From: Desulfosediminicola ganghwensis
GTDB lineage: Bacteria; Desulfobacterota; Desulfobulbia; Desulfobulbales; Desulfocapsaceae
Direction of reading: 5' to 3'
Assembly: GCF_005116675.2 (NCBI RefSeq)
Contig: NZ_CP050699.1
Coordinates: 2,937,001-3,001,000, forward strand
DNA length: 64,000 nt
Below the pieces are notes generated by a model. It did not search any database. It had not been told where the DNA came from and worked only from the letters and a program-made list of their open reading frames with translations. Of the stretch, positions 1 through 10,083 are shown piece by piece. Made by a program: the position numbers and the translations under genes. Every line of letters starts with the position of its first letter. Within the stretch, counting starts at the first letter, position 1.

Positions 1-294
1 AACCGGCAACATTGCTTTACAATTGTTCATATGAACTCCGGCTGATCGGAAAAAGTAACTGAACGGGCGAATACTGCGCCTAACAATACAATGGCTTATT
101 CCTGGTGTCGACGGGAAATTTTTCGCCTTTTTATGATGTTGGCATGGATTGAACGAGTAATTTAACTCTATTCAGCCATTTTCTTGTACTACTCATCTCT
201 TTGTTTCTTCGCTACTCTTTTGAGGTGATGCCGTGCCCTCGCCGGATCTGTTCTTTCTCCGGAAAATAATTGACATAATCTGAATATATCTGTC

Positions 295-322
295 TTGACA
301 TTGGCCGAGGCTTACTTATTGT
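295..322 (+). promoter_or_regulatory. Candidate sigma-70-type promoter for grpE-dnaK
   Basis: TTGACA (295-300) and TATTGT (317-322) are separated by 16 bases, about 90 bases before the grpE start. No clear CIRCE operator or hrcA gene is visible in the first 400 bases, and I see nothing else there that I can name. This is a pattern match only. Confidence 0.3.
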
Positions 323-413
323 TCGCACAGGTTTTTGAAGTGATTCGAGGGGGTGGCACAATGTAGCACTTTCTCGGTATATAAGTTTATTTCTTGGCAA
401 GAAATTGGAGGAA

Positions 414-1013
414 ATGGTGAGCAAAGTTACGAAAGACAATGATCTTCAGGAAGAGAACGAAAAGCTCGAGCAGGAAGATATTGTGTCGTCTGAAGAAGCT
501 GCAGCAGGTAGCACTGAAGAAGAGGCACCGGATTTAGAGAAAGAGCTTGTTGCTGCCAGGGAAGAGATTGCAGAACTTCGTGACAAGATGCTGCGGACGG
601 CCGCTGAGTCAGAAAATTTCAAAAAGCGCATGGAACGTGAGCGAGCTGCAGCCTTAAAATACTCTGGTGAGCAGATCTTCAGAGAAATTCTGCCGGCAGT
701 GGATAACCTGGAACGTGCTATTGGCCACTGCAACGATATGGACGACGCAGAGGCAAATTTCAAAGCATTTCTGGAGGGAGTTCAGCTTACACTGAAGAGT
801 CTGGTCACTGCCCTTGAGAAGTTTGAGGTAAAGGCCGTTGATTCGATTGGGAAACCGTTTGACCCCAATCATCAGGAGGCTCTGACCATGGAGGCCAGCG
901 ATTCCGTTCCGGCTAATCATGTAGTCAATGAATTTGAGAAGGGCTATTACTATAAAGACAGGCTGCTCAGGGCTGCGAAAGTTATAGTATCGTCCGGCAA
1001 GGTTAATGATTAA
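414..1013 (+). CDS. grpE: GrpE, nucleotide exchange factor of DnaK
   Basis: GrpE releases ADP from DnaK and so drives the Hsp70 cycle in the cytoplasm. The protein (199 residues from the ATG at 414) has the family layout: an acidic, low-complexity N-terminus, a long coiled coil (ELRDKMLRTAAESENFKKR) and a C-terminal beta domain with FDPNHQEAL and GYYYKDRLLR, both GrpE signatures. A TTG at 405 in the same frame lies inside the likely ribosome binding site (GGAGG at 407-411), so the ATG at 414 is preferred. It is followed after 174 bases by dnaK on the same strand, the usual heat-shock pairing; dnaJ is not in this window. Confidence 0.96.
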   Translation: MVSKVTKDNDLQEENEKLEQEDIVSSEEAAAGSTEEEAPDLEKELVAAREEIAELRDKMLRTAAESENFKKRMERERAAALKYSGEQIFREILPAVDNLERAIGHCNDMDDAEANFKAFLEGVQLTLKSLVTALEKFEVKAVDSIGKPFDPNHQEALTMEASDSVPANHVVNEFEKGYYYKDRLLRAAKVIVSSGKVND

Positions 1014-1187
1014 GGCGATATAACAGGTCGCTGTCAGCTTATTAAATCTGTAGACATCTCTTGACAATATCCGGAACATGACCACTTTAACAGTCAATGA
1101 TGAAAGCAGATTTCGACTTAACAGGATTGTCTTCTCTGTAACGGAGTAAACAGTCCGACATAGATTGATATAAGGAGAAAAGAAAAC

Positions 1188-3116
1188 ATGGGTAAGATTA
1201 TCGGAATTGACTTGGGAACCACTAACTCCTGTGTAGCTATTATGGAAGGTGGCGACCCGAAGGTTATCGCAAATGTCGAGGGCAACAGAACAACTCCATC
1301 AGTTGTTGCTTTTACAGACAACAAGGAACGCCTGGTTGGCCAGGTAGCAAAACGTCAGGCGGTAACCAACCCCGAGCGTACCCTTCATGCGATCAAGCGC
1401 CTTATCGGACGTAAATTTGCTGATGCCGAGGTTAAGCGCTCCATAGAAATCAGCCCTTTCAAGATTGTTGAAGGAACGAACGGCAGCGTATCCGTTGAGG
1501 TAGAGGGCAAGGTATACCGCCCGGCAGAGATCTCTGCGATGGTTCTGGCCAAGATGAAGCAGACCGCAGAGGAGTATCTCGGGGAAGAGGTTACCGAGGC
1601 AGTGGTAACAGTGCCTGCATACTTCAACGATTCTCAGCGACAGGCAACCAAGGACGCTGGTAAAATCGCAGGTCTTAACGTTCAGCGCATCATTAACGAG
1701 CCTACTGCAGCTTCCCTTGCATACGGACTTGATAAGAAAGGTGAGGAGAAGATCGCGGTATTCGACCTTGGTGGTGGTACCTTCGACGTTTCCATCCTTG
1801 AGATCGGTGACGGTGTATTTGAGGTTAAGTCCACCAACGGTGACACTTTCCTCGGTGGCGAAGACTTCGATATGCGTATCGTAAACTGGCTCGCAGACGA
1901 GTTCAAGCGCGAGCAGGGCATTGACCTGCGTGGCGACAAAATGGCTCTGCAGCGCCTGAAAGAAGAGGCTGAGAAGGCCAAGATGGAACTCTCTACTACC
2001 AAAGAGACCGACATCAATCTGCCGTTTATTACCGCAGACGCTTCAGGCCCAAAACATCTCAACCTCAAGTTGAGCCGTGCCAAATTCGAGAACCTGGTTG
2101 GTGATCTGGTTGAGCGTACTGTTCAACCGTGTGTCACAGCGATCAAAGATGCCGGTCTCTCCGCATCCGAAATCGATGAGGTTATCCTCGTTGGTGGTAT
2201 GACCCGTATGCCGATGGTTCAGGCAAAAGTTAAAGAGATCTTCGGTAAAGAGCCGAACAAAGGTGTTAACCCGGATGAGGTCGTTGCCATCGGTGCAGCA
2301 ATTCAGGGTGGTGTACTCCAGGGCGATGTGAAAGACGTTCTGCTGCTTGACGTTACTCCTCTCTCTCTCGGTATTGAGACCCTCGGCGGCATTACCACCA
2401 AGCTGATCGAGAAAAACACTACTGTTCCAACCAAGAAGAGCCAGGTATTCTCCACTGCGGCAGATAATCAGCCTGCGGTATCCATCCACGTACTCCAGGG
2501 TGAGCGTGAGATGGCTCAGGACAATAAAACCATCGGGCGCTTTGAGCTTTCAGATATTCCGCCGGCACCTCGCGGTGTACCGCAGATTGAAGTAACTTTC
2601 GATCTTGATGCCAACGGTATCCTGCATGTTGGCGCTAAAGATCTCGGCACCAATAAAGAGCAGTCCATCCGCATTACCGCTTCTTCCGGGCTTACCGAGG
2701 AAGAAATTGAGAAGATGACCAAGGATGCAGAGCTGCACGCCGAGGAAGATAAGAAGCGCAAAGAACTGATCGAGACCCGTAACCAGGCAGATGCCATGGT
2801 TCACGCCACCGAGAAGAGCCTCACCGATCTTGGTGACAAGGTGGATGCTGAAACCAAGGCCAACGTGGAAAAAGAAATTGAGAACGTCAAGAGCGTCATG
2901 GAAAGTGACGATGTTGACACCATTAAGGCAGCTGTTGAGGCACTTACTGCCGCTTCCCATAAACTCGCTGAGCTGATGTATGCGCAGGCTTCCAAGGACA
3001 ACCCTGAGGGTGGTGCCGGCGGTCCAGGTGCAGCAGGCGGCGCAGGCGCAGCTGGTGGTTCTAAGAAAAAGGATGATGATGACATCGTCGATGCCGACTT
3101 CGAAGAAGTGAAGTAA
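1188..3116 (+). CDS. dnaK: DnaK, Hsp70 chaperone
   Basis: ATP-dependent Hsp70 that binds unfolded polypeptides with GrpE and a J-protein. The 642-residue product is full length. It starts with the actin-like ATPase phosphate loop [13 protein letters not shown], has [19 protein letters not shown] and the second phosphate loop [11 protein letters not shown], then the interdomain linker [15 protein letters not shown] before the substrate-binding domain. It ends with a Gly/Ala-rich stretch and an acidic tail ([14 protein letters not shown]). AAGGAG at 1172-1177 precedes the ATG. Codon use is even and core-like. It is probably co-transcribed with grpE and ends at the terminator at 3163. Confidence 0.98.
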   Translation: MGKIIGIDLGTTNSCVAIMEGGDPKVIANVEGNRTTPSVVAFTDNKERLVGQVAKRQAVTNPERTLHAIKRLIGRKFADAEVKRSIEISPFKIVEGTNGSVSVEVEGKVYRPAEISAMVLAKMKQTAEEYLGEEVTEAVVTVPAYFNDSQRQATKDAGKIAGLNVQRIINEPTAASLAYGLDKKGEEKIAVFDLGGGTFDVSILEIGDGVFEVKSTNGDTFLGGEDFDMRIVNWLADEFKREQGIDLRGDKMALQRLKEEAEKAKMELSTTKETDINLPFITADASGPKHLNLKLSRAKFENLVGDLVERTVQPCVTAIKDAGLSASEIDEVILVGGMTRMPMVQAKVKEIFGKEPNKGVNPDEVVAIGAAIQGGVLQGDVKDVLLLDVTPLSLGIETLGGITTKLIEKNTTVPTKKSQVFSTAADNQPAVSIHVLQGEREMAQDNKTIGRFELSDIPPAPRGVPQIEVTFDLDANGILHVGAKDLGTNKEQSIRITASSGLTEEEIEKMTKDAELHAEEDKKRKELIETRNQADAMVHATEKSLTDLGDKVDAETKANVEKEIENVKSVMESDDVDTIKAAVEALTAASHKLAELMYAQASKDNPEGGAGGPGAAGGAGAAGGSKKKDDDDIVDADFEEVK

Positions 3117-3162
3117 TGGCTTTGTGCTGTCACCGAACCGAGTGGCGGCATAGATAGATTGA

Positions 3163-3199
3163 GGGAGTGGGGATGAATTTTCCCTACTCCCTTTTTTTA
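3163..3199 (+). terminator. Rho-independent terminator after dnaK
   Basis: An 11-base stem (3163-3173 against 3181-3191, one G-T pair) with a 7-base loop is followed by seven T residues and a further T-rich run. It closes the grpE-dnaK unit. Confidence 0.85.
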
Positions 3200-3273
3200 T
3201 TTTTTTAGGGTATGTTACTGCCTTTGTCCAAATCATTCCTATTTCTAATAAATTATAAAAGCAACGTGTTATC

Positions 3274-4239
3274 ATGAAAGTCTTATCAGGTATTCAACCT
3301 TCGGGTCAGCTGCACATTGGCAATTACTTTGGCATGATGCAGGAAATGATCTCCAGAATGGACAGCTCCGAGCTGTATGTATTTATTGTTGATCTCCATG
3401 CACTCACTTCCGTCCGTGAAGGGAAAAAACTTGCCACCGGTACCCTTGAGGCAGCTGCTGATTTTCTGGCCCTCGGTCTTGATCCGGAAAAGTGCATTTT
3501 CTGGGTACAGTCAGATGTACCTGAAGTTTGTGAGCTAACCTGGATACTTTCAACTCTGGCGCCGATGGGGTTGATCGAACGATGTCATTCCTATAAGGAC
3601 AAAGTTGCTAAAGGTATTGTGCCAAGCCATGGTTTGTTCTCATATCCTGTGCTGATGGCTGCCGACATTCTGCTCTACCAGGCGAATCAGGTACCGGTGG
3701 GCAAGGATCAGAAACAGCATCTTGAGGTTGCCCGTGATCTCGCCCAGAAGTTCAATAACGAATACGGCGAAACATTTGTCATCCCTGAGCCTACTATCAG
3801 CTCGACCACAGCAATTGTTCCGGGGCTTGACGGCCAGAAAATGTCCAAGTCCTATGGCAATACCATTCCGATCTTTATGGAGGGCAAGCAGCTCAAAAAA
3901 CGAGTCATGGCCATTGAGACTGATGCCACCCCGGTTGAAGACCCCAAAGATCCCGACAGCTGTAATCTTTACGCATTGATGAAACTGTTTGCGACTCCTG
4001 AGCGTATGGTTGAGATTCGTGATCTCTATGTCAATGGCGGTGCTGCCTACGGTTACCTGAAACTTGAACTGCTCGATCTGTTGAATGACAAGTTTGGTGA
4101 GGCTCGCGCCAAAAAGGCAGAGTATCTGGCTGATCCTGCAGAATTGAGAAAAATTCTTGCCCGTGGAGCCGACAGGGCCAGGGAAAAAGCTACCGTAACT
4201 CTGGACCTGGTGCGGGAGAAGGTTGGTCTGAAATACTAA
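3274..4239 (+). CDS. trpS: Tryptophan--tRNA ligase
   Basis: Class I aminoacyl-tRNA synthetase that charges tRNA-Trp in the cytoplasm. At 321 residues it has the normal bacterial TrpRS length. The class I signatures are both present: the HIGH-type motif as GQLHIGNYFG near residue 14 and KMSKS as QKMSKSYGNT near residue 190. GIQPSGQLHIGN and VPVGKDQKQHLEVARD are typical of TrpRS rather than TyrRS. It lies between two strong terminators with no obvious partner gene, so it is probably transcribed alone; no T-box or trp leader was seen upstream. Confidence 0.95.
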   Translation: MKVLSGIQPSGQLHIGNYFGMMQEMISRMDSSELYVFIVDLHALTSVREGKKLATGTLEAAADFLALGLDPEKCIFWVQSDVPEVCELTWILSTLAPMGLIERCHSYKDKVAKGIVPSHGLFSYPVLMAADILLYQANQVPVGKDQKQHLEVARDLAQKFNNEYGETFVIPEPTISSTTAIVPGLDGQKMSKSYGNTIPIFMEGKQLKKRVMAIETDATPVEDPKDPDSCNLYALMKLFATPERMVEIRDLYVNGGAAYGYLKLELLDLLNDKFGEARAKKAEYLADPAELRKILARGADRAREKATVTLDLVREKVGLKY

Positions 4240-4386
4240 TTCGTTTCCGTCCTGATACGGTCTATTCGCCTGATATCTTCGTTATGTGTAAAAGTTTATC
4301 CCCGGAATATCTATATATGCCTGCGGTAAATTTTTTCACATGCCTTGACCTTAAACGAATACCCTAGTGTTAGGATGAAAACTCAT

Positions 4387-4415
4387 TCACCTCGGTGTAG
4401 TTACAGGTGAGGTGA
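4387..4415 (+). promoter_or_regulatory. Inverted repeat just upstream of the HD-domain gene
   Basis: TCACCTC (4387-4393) and GAGGTGA (4409-4415) form a 7-bp inverted repeat about 8 bases before the ribosome binding site of the next gene. It could be an operator or an mRNA stem that affects translation. No regulator is known. Confidence 0.3.
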
Positions 4416-4433
4416 GACTTGTGGGAGAAAACG

Positions 4434-5012
4434 ATGTCCGAAATAAATGGATACGGGATAGAGCGCGACGAGGCCCTTGCCCTGGTGCAGGAGCACGTAA
4501 AAAGTCAGAACCTCATCAACCACTCCCTTGCAGCCGAAGTTGTTCTGCGGGCTATGGCCGAGCGCCTTGGTGAAGACGTGGAGAAATGGGGGCTGGCCGG
4601 TTTATTACACGACCTCGATGTGGAACTTGAGCCTGAACTTGCCACACACACCACCAGAACTGTAGCTATTTTGCAGGAAAAAGGTGTGAGTGATGAGATT
4701 GTTGAGGCTATTAAGCTGCATAATCTCGAAGCACATCCTGGCGAAGTCCGTTCAACGCATTTGCAGCATGCCCTTGCTGCCGGTGAGACCATTACCGGTC
4801 TGGTTATTGCCTCAGCGCTGGTGCGACCCGATAAGTCGTTGGCTTCGGTAAAAGTTAAATCGATCCGGAAACGATATAAAGAGAAGGCTTTTGCCCGGGG
4901 TGCCAACCGGGAAATAATCGCCGAATGTGAGCAGTGCGGTATTCCTCTGGCGGATTTTTGCGAATTGAGCCTTACCGCCATGCAGCAGATTTCCGACCAG
5001 CTCGGCTTGTAA
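4434..5012 (+). CDS. HD-domain metal-dependent hydrolase
   Basis: A 192-residue protein with the HD phosphohydrolase pattern: a first histidine in NHSLAAE near residue 28, the HD pair in GLLHDLDVE, and later KLHNLEAHPG supplying another histidine. Proteins of this size with one HD domain are usually uncharacterised, and the substrate is unknown. ATG 4434 is chosen over the in-frame TTG at 4419 because GGGAG (4423-4427) sits at the right distance before it. It stands alone between trpS and a terminator. Confidence 0.8.
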   Translation: MSEINGYGIERDEALALVQEHVKSQNLINHSLAAEVVLRAMAERLGEDVEKWGLAGLLHDLDVELEPELATHTTRTVAILQEKGVSDEIVEAIKLHNLEAHPGEVRSTHLQHALAAGETITGLVIASALVRPDKSLASVKVKSIRKRYKEKAFARGANREIIAECEQCGIPLADFCELSLTAMQQISDQLGL

Positions 5013-5042
5013 TTTTTCAGGCTGCCAGCTGATGATCTTATA

Positions 5043-5090
5043 AAGCGGGATTGTTTCGCCTTTATCGGCACGCATCCCGCTTTTTCTTTT
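5043..5090 (+). terminator. Rho-independent terminator after the HD-domain gene
   Basis: AAGCGGGAT (5043-5051) pairs perfectly with ATCCCGCTT (5074-5082), followed by TTTTTCTTTT. The loop is long at 22 bases. Confidence 0.75.
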
Positions 5091-5234
5091 ATTCCCCTCC
5101 TCTTTGCCTCCTCCCGTTCGTGCCTATATTTTTCTTTAAGGAGGAGTATGGCAGAATCCGACAGGCTCCTGGTACCCGCTTGACCGCTTCGCTATACATC
5201 TGATCTTTTCCGCATGGCGTATGGAGTTGAATAG

Positions 5235-5432
5235 ATGAAGAATTCATTTCAGAGTGATATACTTCCCGCAGAAGTATCTGTGGCGGATGCCGCACGATAT
5301 CTTGGAGTTGGCCGCAAGATAATCTATCAATTGCTTGAGTTTGGTGAACTCAGAGCGGTGCGCGAAGGTGGCAGGATCATAATAGATCCGTGCTCGTTAC
5401 GTGAGTTCAGGCAGAGTGGCAAGCATATATAA
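5235..5432 (+). CDS. Small helix-turn-helix protein of the excisionase/MerR-like type
   Basis: This 65-residue protein is almost entirely one winged-helix DNA-binding domain of the HTH_17/excisionase type (VSVADAARYLGVGRKIIYQL, then a wing with VREGGRIIIDP). Such small proteins act as excisionases or as accessory regulators. No phage or integrase lies beside it here, so a regulatory role is as likely as a mobile one. It ends about 50 bases before the carboxypeptidase gene on the same strand and could be co-transcribed with it. Confidence 0.7.
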   Translation: MKNSFQSDILPAEVSVADAARYLGVGRKIIYQLLEFGELRAVREGGRIIIDPCSLREFRQSGKHI

Positions 5433-5483
5433 AAACATCGTGAGTGATATCAAAGACAACACTCAAAAAATACTGGAGTCTCT

Positions 5484-6983
5484 ATGCCTTCAAATGCCTA
5501 TCCTAAACTTTTGATTCAATTCCAGAAAATTGCCCAGCTTGATCATGCGATAACGTTCCTGCAATGGGACCAGCTTGTGATGATGCCACCTGGAGGAAAT
5601 AACTCCAGGGCGCAGGCAATTGCTGAACTCGCCTCAATGCGCCACGAAATGCTCATCAGTTCTGAAATCGGTGAGCTGATTGAAATGGCTGATTACCAGG
5701 CGACGGATGAGCAGCAAAAGCGGTCGGTTCTCGAAATGAATCGGGCCTATCAGCAGGCAAGTTGTCTGCCGGCCAGTCTGGTGAAGGCACAGTCCTATGC
5801 CGGCTCAAAATGCGAACATGGTTGGCGAACCCAGAGGAAGGACAATGATTGGCAAGGTTTTCTGACCAACTTCGAAGAAGTGGTCAAACTGGCCCGCGAG
5901 GAGGCACAGCTCAGGCAGGCTGCAGATCCCAAACGATTTACCACACCCTACGACGCCATGCTGGATTTGCATTGCACCGGGGACAGCAGTGAATTTATAG
6001 CCGATGTTTTTACAGGTTTAAAAAAGGAGCTTCCCGAGCTTATGCAGCAGGTGCTGCAGAAACAGCAGCAAGCAATCTCTCCGGTGGGTTCATACCCTGT
6101 TGAGCAGCAGAAGATTATAAGTCACAAGCTTATGGAATATTTGGGCTTTGATTTTGAAGCAGGTCGGCTCGACGTGAGTTTGCACCCTTTTTCCACAGGT
6201 GGAAGAGGGGATCAACGAATCACAACCCGGTTCAAGGATGACGATTTTATCGATGCGCTTATGGGGACGGCCCATGAGACAGGTCACGCCAGTTATGAGG
6301 CTGGTCTGCCGGAAAAATGGGACAATCTACCGGTGGGCGAGGCGCGAAACATGTGTTTGCATGAGAGTCAGAGCCTCTTTTTTGAAAAGCAGATCTTTTT
6401 GAGTAAACCATTTCTTACCTTTTTCACCGATGAGATTCATAATGGGCTGGTTGATAGTCGCAAATATTCAGCTGAAGAGATCTGGCGCTCGGCGATTCGG
6501 GTTCAGCCGAGCTATATAAGAGTCGACGCAGATGAAGTCAGTTATCCGCTCCATGTTATCCTCCGCTTTGAGATTGAGAGTCAACTGATCAACGGTACGA
6601 TTGTACCTGGGGATATTCCGGAGCTGTGGGATTTGAAAATGCAGGAGTATCTTGGTCTATCGACCAGGGAGAACTATCGGGATGGCTGCCTGCAGGATAT
6701 CCACTGGACGGATGGTTCTTTCGGCTATTTTCCTTCTTACACGCTTGGTGCACTCAACGCAGCCCAGCTCAGCAAAACCATGCGCCAGGTCTATCCTGAC
6801 TGGCAGGACAGGTTTGCAAGAGGGGACGTCGGATTTATCCGTGAATGGCTTCGTGAGAATATCTGGGAAAAAGGAAGTACCATGGATTCGCAAGATCTTA
6901 TCCGTGAGGCAACGGGTGAGATGACCAACCCGAAGTACTTTCTCGAACATATCAAAGCGCGTTATCTGGATAACAGCTATTAA
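5484..6983 (+). CDS. M32-family metallocarboxypeptidase (Taq type)
   Basis: Zinc carboxypeptidase that removes C-terminal residues from peptides in the cytoplasm. At 499 residues it has the family's usual length. The zinc site HETGH is at about residues 264-268 (GTAHETGHASYE), and the downstream M32 signatures HESQSLFFEKQ, IRVDADEVSYPLH and YFPSYTLGALNA are all visible. The fold is nearly all helix. A short GGAG lies before the ATG. No frameshift is seen. The related endopeptidase families M2/M3 also use HEXXH but lack the HESQS and DEVSYPLH motifs. Confidence 0.95.
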   Translation: MPSNAYPKLLIQFQKIAQLDHAITFLQWDQLVMMPPGGNNSRAQAIAELASMRHEMLISSEIGELIEMADYQATDEQQKRSVLEMNRAYQQASCLPASLVKAQSYAGSKCEHGWRTQRKDNDWQGFLTNFEEVVKLAREEAQLRQAADPKRFTTPYDAMLDLHCTGDSSEFIADVFTGLKKELPELMQQVLQKQQQAISPVGSYPVEQQKIISHKLMEYLGFDFEAGRLDVSLHPFSTGGRGDQRITTRFKDDDFIDALMGTAHETGHASYEAGLPEKWDNLPVGEARNMCLHESQSLFFEKQIFLSKPFLTFFTDEIHNGLVDSRKYSAEEIWRSAIRVQPSYIRVDADEVSYPLHVILRFEIESQLINGTIVPGDIPELWDLKMQEYLGLSTRENYRDGCLQDIHWTDGSFGYFPSYTLGALNAAQLSKTMRQVYPDWQDRFARGDVGFIREWLRENIWEKGSTMDSQDLIREATGEMTNPKYFLEHIKARYLDNSY

Positions 6984-7082
6984 TCGTGGAAATCAAGAGC
7001 CGATTAAACACTCTCTAAAATCTTGTTTCAACATGCGCTATTGTGCACGTAGGTGTCAATTAATCGGTTCTGGCACGGTCTG

Positions 7083-7099
7083 GGAGTCTGTCGGACTCC
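7083..7099. repeat. Copy 1 of a dispersed palindromic repeat (core GAGTCTGTCGGACT)
   Basis: GGAGTC/GACTCC flank TGTCG, making a short perfect palindrome in the gap between two plus-strand genes. The same GAGTCTGTCGGACT core occurs at 20536-20651 and 56764-56779, each time in intergenic DNA. Confidence 0.6.
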
Positions 7100-7141
7100 T
7101 GGGGTAACACTAAGTATTCCCAAAGTACTTTTTTAATATTT

Positions 7142-8125
7142 ATGCAAAGCGATTTTTTCAATTGTGTTTTAGAGGCAACTGGCGCCACTGACATGGAGCT
7201 GATAGAAGGAATTCAGGAGCTGTGGAGCGGTTACGGTGCGATCCTGCGCTATGGCTTAACAGGGAGCTCCATTTCCACTGTGGTCGTGAAACATGTGAGC
7301 CTGATGGATGGTGGTGACCACCCAAGGGGATGGAATACTGACCTTGGCCATCAGCGTAAGCTCAGGTCGTATCAAGTCGAAACAGAATGGTACACCAACT
7401 GGGCTCATCACTGTTCAGATGAATGCCGTGTTCCACATTGCCTGGCTGTAGAAAAACATGACTCCGAGACCGTGATGGTTCTGGAAGACTTGGATTCTGC
7501 AGGTTTTCCTGGTCGTTGTGAGGCAGTCGGAGAACAGGAGATTACCGCCTGCCTCAACTGGCTTGCCTGGTTTCACGCGACCTGGATGGGAGTCGAGCCT
7601 AACGATCCTGAAGGATTGTGGCCTCAAGGCACCTACTGGCATCTGGAAACCCGACCAGATGAATTGGAGGCGCTGGATGATCCTGCACTTAAACAGGCTG
7701 CCAGCAGGATTGATGAATTATTGCGGGAATGTCGGTATCGAACCCTTGTACATGGAGACGCCAAGCTTGCAAATTTTTGTTTTTCTCCTGATGGCGACAA
7801 GGTGGCTGCTGTGGATTTTCAATACGTTGGCGGTGGATGTGGCATGAAGGATGTAGCCTATTTTATCGGCAGCTGTCTTGGGGAAGATGATTGCGAGCGT
7901 CTGGAAAGCTGGTTGCTGAATACCTACTTCACCGCTCTTCAGAGCGCACTGACCGTGTGCAAGCCAGAAATCGACTTTCAGGCAGTAGAGGCGGAGTGGC
8001 GCCAGCTTTACCCTTATGCCTGGACTGATTTTCACCGCTTCCTCAAAGGCTGGAGTCCCGGCCACTGGAAATTGAACACCTACAGCGAAAGAATTGCGCG
8101 GGATGTCGTTCGATCGTTGGGCTGA
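7142..8125 (+). CDS. CHK/ecdysteroid-kinase-like phosphotransferase
   Basis: A 327-residue protein of the protein-kinase-like small-molecule kinase group (aminoglycoside phosphotransferase, choline kinase and CHK kinase-like). The catalytic loop is [14 protein letters not shown] (D and N for catalysis) and the metal-binding segment is [12 protein letters not shown], the DFQ variant typical of CHK kinase-like proteins. [15 protein letters not shown] forms the hinge. The substrate is unknown. No good ribosome binding site precedes the ATG. A damaged copy of its last 60 codons lies at 26081-26262, which shows that this locus was once duplicated. Confidence 0.8.
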   Translation: MQSDFFNCVLEATGATDMELIEGIQELWSGYGAILRYGLTGSSISTVVVKHVSLMDGGDHPRGWNTDLGHQRKLRSYQVETEWYTNWAHHCSDECRVPHCLAVEKHDSETVMVLEDLDSAGFPGRCEAVGEQEITACLNWLAWFHATWMGVEPNDPEGLWPQGTYWHLETRPDELEALDDPALKQAASRIDELLRECRYRTLVHGDAKLANFCFSPDGDKVAAVDFQYVGGGCGMKDVAYFIGSCLGEDDCERLESWLLNTYFTALQSALTVCKPEIDFQAVEAEWRQLYPYAWTDFHRFLKGWSPGHWKLNTYSERIARDVVRSLG

Positions 8126-8272
8126 AAAGGCAACTGTCGCTTGTAGCTTCTAAGAAGAGTTCCTGGACGTTAAAAGTATTTGATGTTCAGGAAACATCTT
8201 CTGTTTTAAAAATAATTTTAGATAGTACCTTGCCAAGACAAGTCTTCACATAACGTTTCAGCTAAATAAGGA

Positions 8273-8291
8273 GATGATGGTTATCATTAAT
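8273..8291. promoter_or_regulatory. Weak Fur-box-like sequence
   Basis: GATGATGGTTATCATTAAT resembles the Fur 19-mer (about 14 of 19 positions by eye). It also overlaps a possible 17-codon reading frame that follows AAGGAG (8274-8327). Neither reading is secure. From 8126 to 8370 nothing else was recognised apart from a run of ten C at 8354-8363. Confidence 0.2.
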
Positions 8292-8370
8292 GAGGATGGA
8301 CGAAAAAAAGTTTTGAGGGAGATCTGAATGTCAGGTTCCTATTTTTGTCCTCTCCCCCCCCCCTGCATCG

Positions 8371-9096
8371 CTAAACAAATCTCATCAATGGTTGACCTAT
8401 GAAATAGATTCCCAGCAATCCGATTGAAATTCCTGCTAGCTTGCGGAACAATATGCTTCCGCGTTGCCATGCATTATTATCCAAAAATTGTTTAACCAGA
8501 GCGGTGGAGCTACCGGCTAGCGCGATGGGGATACAGTGACCAAAGCCGAACAGGAGGATAAAAAAAATCCCGGTAAGAATTTTCTGCTGAACAGTAATAA
8601 TGGCGAGAATAGGAGCAATAAACCCAAAGGTACAGGAACCGGAAAGGATACCGTATGCCAAGCCAAGGACGAATGCTCCTGCCATTCCCCTCACTTGAAT
8701 TTTAGCAAGTAAGCCATTTGACATTGAACACTTTGCAAGCCCGAGAGTGTTAAGGGAAACCCAAAGCAGAATCACACCCACTACAATACTCATATAGGGG
8801 CCTACATCACCGAGCATACGGCCAAGTAGAGCACAAATAAAACCGATGGTGGCGATGGTGATAAACAGGCCGACAGTAAACAGCACCGCATATAGTACCG
8901 CCTTACGGCCAGCAATGATTTGATTCTGCCCTGCTACATAACCAACAATAAGCGGTATTGATGCCAGATGACAGGGACTGAAAAGGACACTAACCATTCC
9001 CCATAAAAAGCAGCTAAGGCCCCCAAGTAGAAGACCTTGGTTCATCCATGTATTGATGGTAAGAAAAATATGATCCATATAATTATTTGACACCAA
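8371..9096 (-). CDS. CcdA/DsbD-type thiol-disulfide membrane transporter
   Basis: A 241-residue polytopic membrane protein with about six hydrophobic segments, of the CcdA/DsbD-beta family that passes reducing equivalents across the inner membrane. The two family cysteines are visible in LFSPCHLASIPL and LSGSCTFGFIAP, each at the start of a membrane segment and next to proline or a small residue. It overlaps the end of the upstream periplasmic thioredoxin gene by 14 bases, so the two are translationally coupled and very probably work as a pair: the membrane protein reduces the thioredoxin. Targets could be cytochrome c maturation or other periplasmic thiols. Confidence 0.88.
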   Translation of the reverse strand: MVSNNYMDHIFLTINTWMNQGLLLGGLSCFLWGMVSVLFSPCHLASIPLIVGYVAGQNQIIAGRKAVLYAVLFTVGLFITIATIGFICALLGRMLGDVGPYMSIVVGVILLWVSLNTLGLAKCSMSNGLLAKIQVRGMAGAFVLGLAYGILSGSCTFGFIAPILAIITVQQKILTGIFFILLFGFGHCIPIALAGSSTALVKQFLDNNAWQRGSILFRKLAGISIGLLGIYFIGQPLMRFV

Positions 9097-9496
9097 GTTT
9101 CGTCAGCTCGGCGATTATTGAGGCCTTATCAAAGAAACCCTCATGTCGCAGTACTTCGTTACCCTTGGTATCGTAGAAAATTTGGGTTGGTATGAGGCCT
9201 ATGCCGTATTTTTTTCCTGCACCTGGGTTTTCCCAGACATCGATAAAGACAATGGCAGCCCGGTCCTTGTACTCTTTTTCAAGTTCCTCCATAATTGGTG
9301 CCATCATCTTACATGGGATACACTTTTTTGCTCCAAGGTCCACCATGGTCACCATTCCTGGAATAGGAATCTGCACCTGTTGCTCTGCGGCTACAACTGT
9401 CGCTATTGTTGCCGCTAGCAGGCTAATAGTGATTGATAAAATGAAAACTTTGAGCAGTCCCCCAATTTTTTTTTCTCTCACATCCAGCTCCTTCAT
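9083..9496 (-). CDS. Periplasmic thioredoxin-like protein
   Basis: A 137-residue thioredoxin-fold protein with an N-terminal hydrophobic export or anchor segment (about residues 12-36, ending ...TVVAA). The redox motif is CIPC (Cys59, Cys62) in GAKKCIPCKMM, then the cis-proline region LIPTQIFYDTKG. It is likely reduced by the CcdA-like protein encoded immediately downstream. The ATG at 9496 has no ribosome binding site. An in-frame GTG at 9481 has AAGGAG at good distance and may be the true start, shortening the protein by five residues. Confidence 0.88.
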   Translation of the reverse strand: MKELDVREKKIGGLLKVFILSITISLLAATIATVVAAEQQVQIPIPGMVTMVDLGAKKCIPCKMMAPIMEELEKEYKDRAAIVFIDVWENPGAGKKYGIGLIPTQIFYDTKGNEVLRHEGFFDKASIIAELTKLGVK

Positions 9497-10083
9497 TCAA
9501 AAGTAGTTTTTTTTGCGTGTTTGATTATTTTTCTGATAATACCTGCTAAGTCCTCAACTAATCCACTCAGAAATGGTGCCTCAACGGTAAATCTTGAGTA
9601 TCGCTATACATGCGGGTTGATATTTACAACCTCTACCCTGGCATAGGAGCAGTTAATGCTTCTCGCAGCAACTATAATTTCACCATGTTGCCAACCGCGA
9701 ATTGCCTCTAATTCAACCTCGGGCTTTGGCCGAGCGACCCCACAAGGTTTGAGGTAGGTCGAAAGAAGTGGACACCAAAATCATTGATACTGCCATTTAT
9801 AAGCTTTAACAATCTGAAAGCAGGGGTAACTTTTATATGTTTCCTGTGGAGCTACAGGAATACACGTTCTCGCAATGATAGGCCTCGCACTGGCAAGGTT
9901 AACCACTTCTGAAATTCTGCAACTTAGGACTATTCCTGATGTTTTAGGACCGAGGCGGAAAAACAGGATTGCAGACTCGATGCTGCCAGATCGGCGATTA
10001 ATCATACCAACCACAGTGCCCGATAAAAAAATGCTATCGAGCAATGTGGGTAGTGCTTGATGGAGTAAATACCAATCTGTGTG
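9497..10083. other. Intergenic stretch with possible decayed coding DNA
   Basis: No confident gene. On the minus strand 9606-9780 stays open for about 58 codons without a good start (contains KPCGVARPKPEVELEAI and ends NINPHV), and 9781-10089 is open from a TTG. Neither is recognised. Their position directly after an attC-like site suggests remains of further cassettes of the minus-strand array. Confidence 0.3.

Noticed and set aside
1-400. CIRCE operator or hrcA remnant before grpE
   Set aside because: No TTAGCACTC/GAGTGCTAA pair is present; a lone TAGCACT near 363 has no partner.
1151-1160. AGTCCGACA before dnaK as a further copy of the dispersed palindrome
   Set aside because: Only nine bases match and there is no inverted partner.
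8274-8327. Seventeen-codon reading frame with a good ribosome binding site
   Set aside because: Too short and unlike any family I know; it coincides with a Fur-like sequence, so I list only the weak regulatory reading.
8354-8363. Run of ten C as a possible phase-variation tract
   Set aside because: It lies beyond the 3' end of the CcdA gene and in no convincing reading frame or promoter, so length change would have no clear effect.
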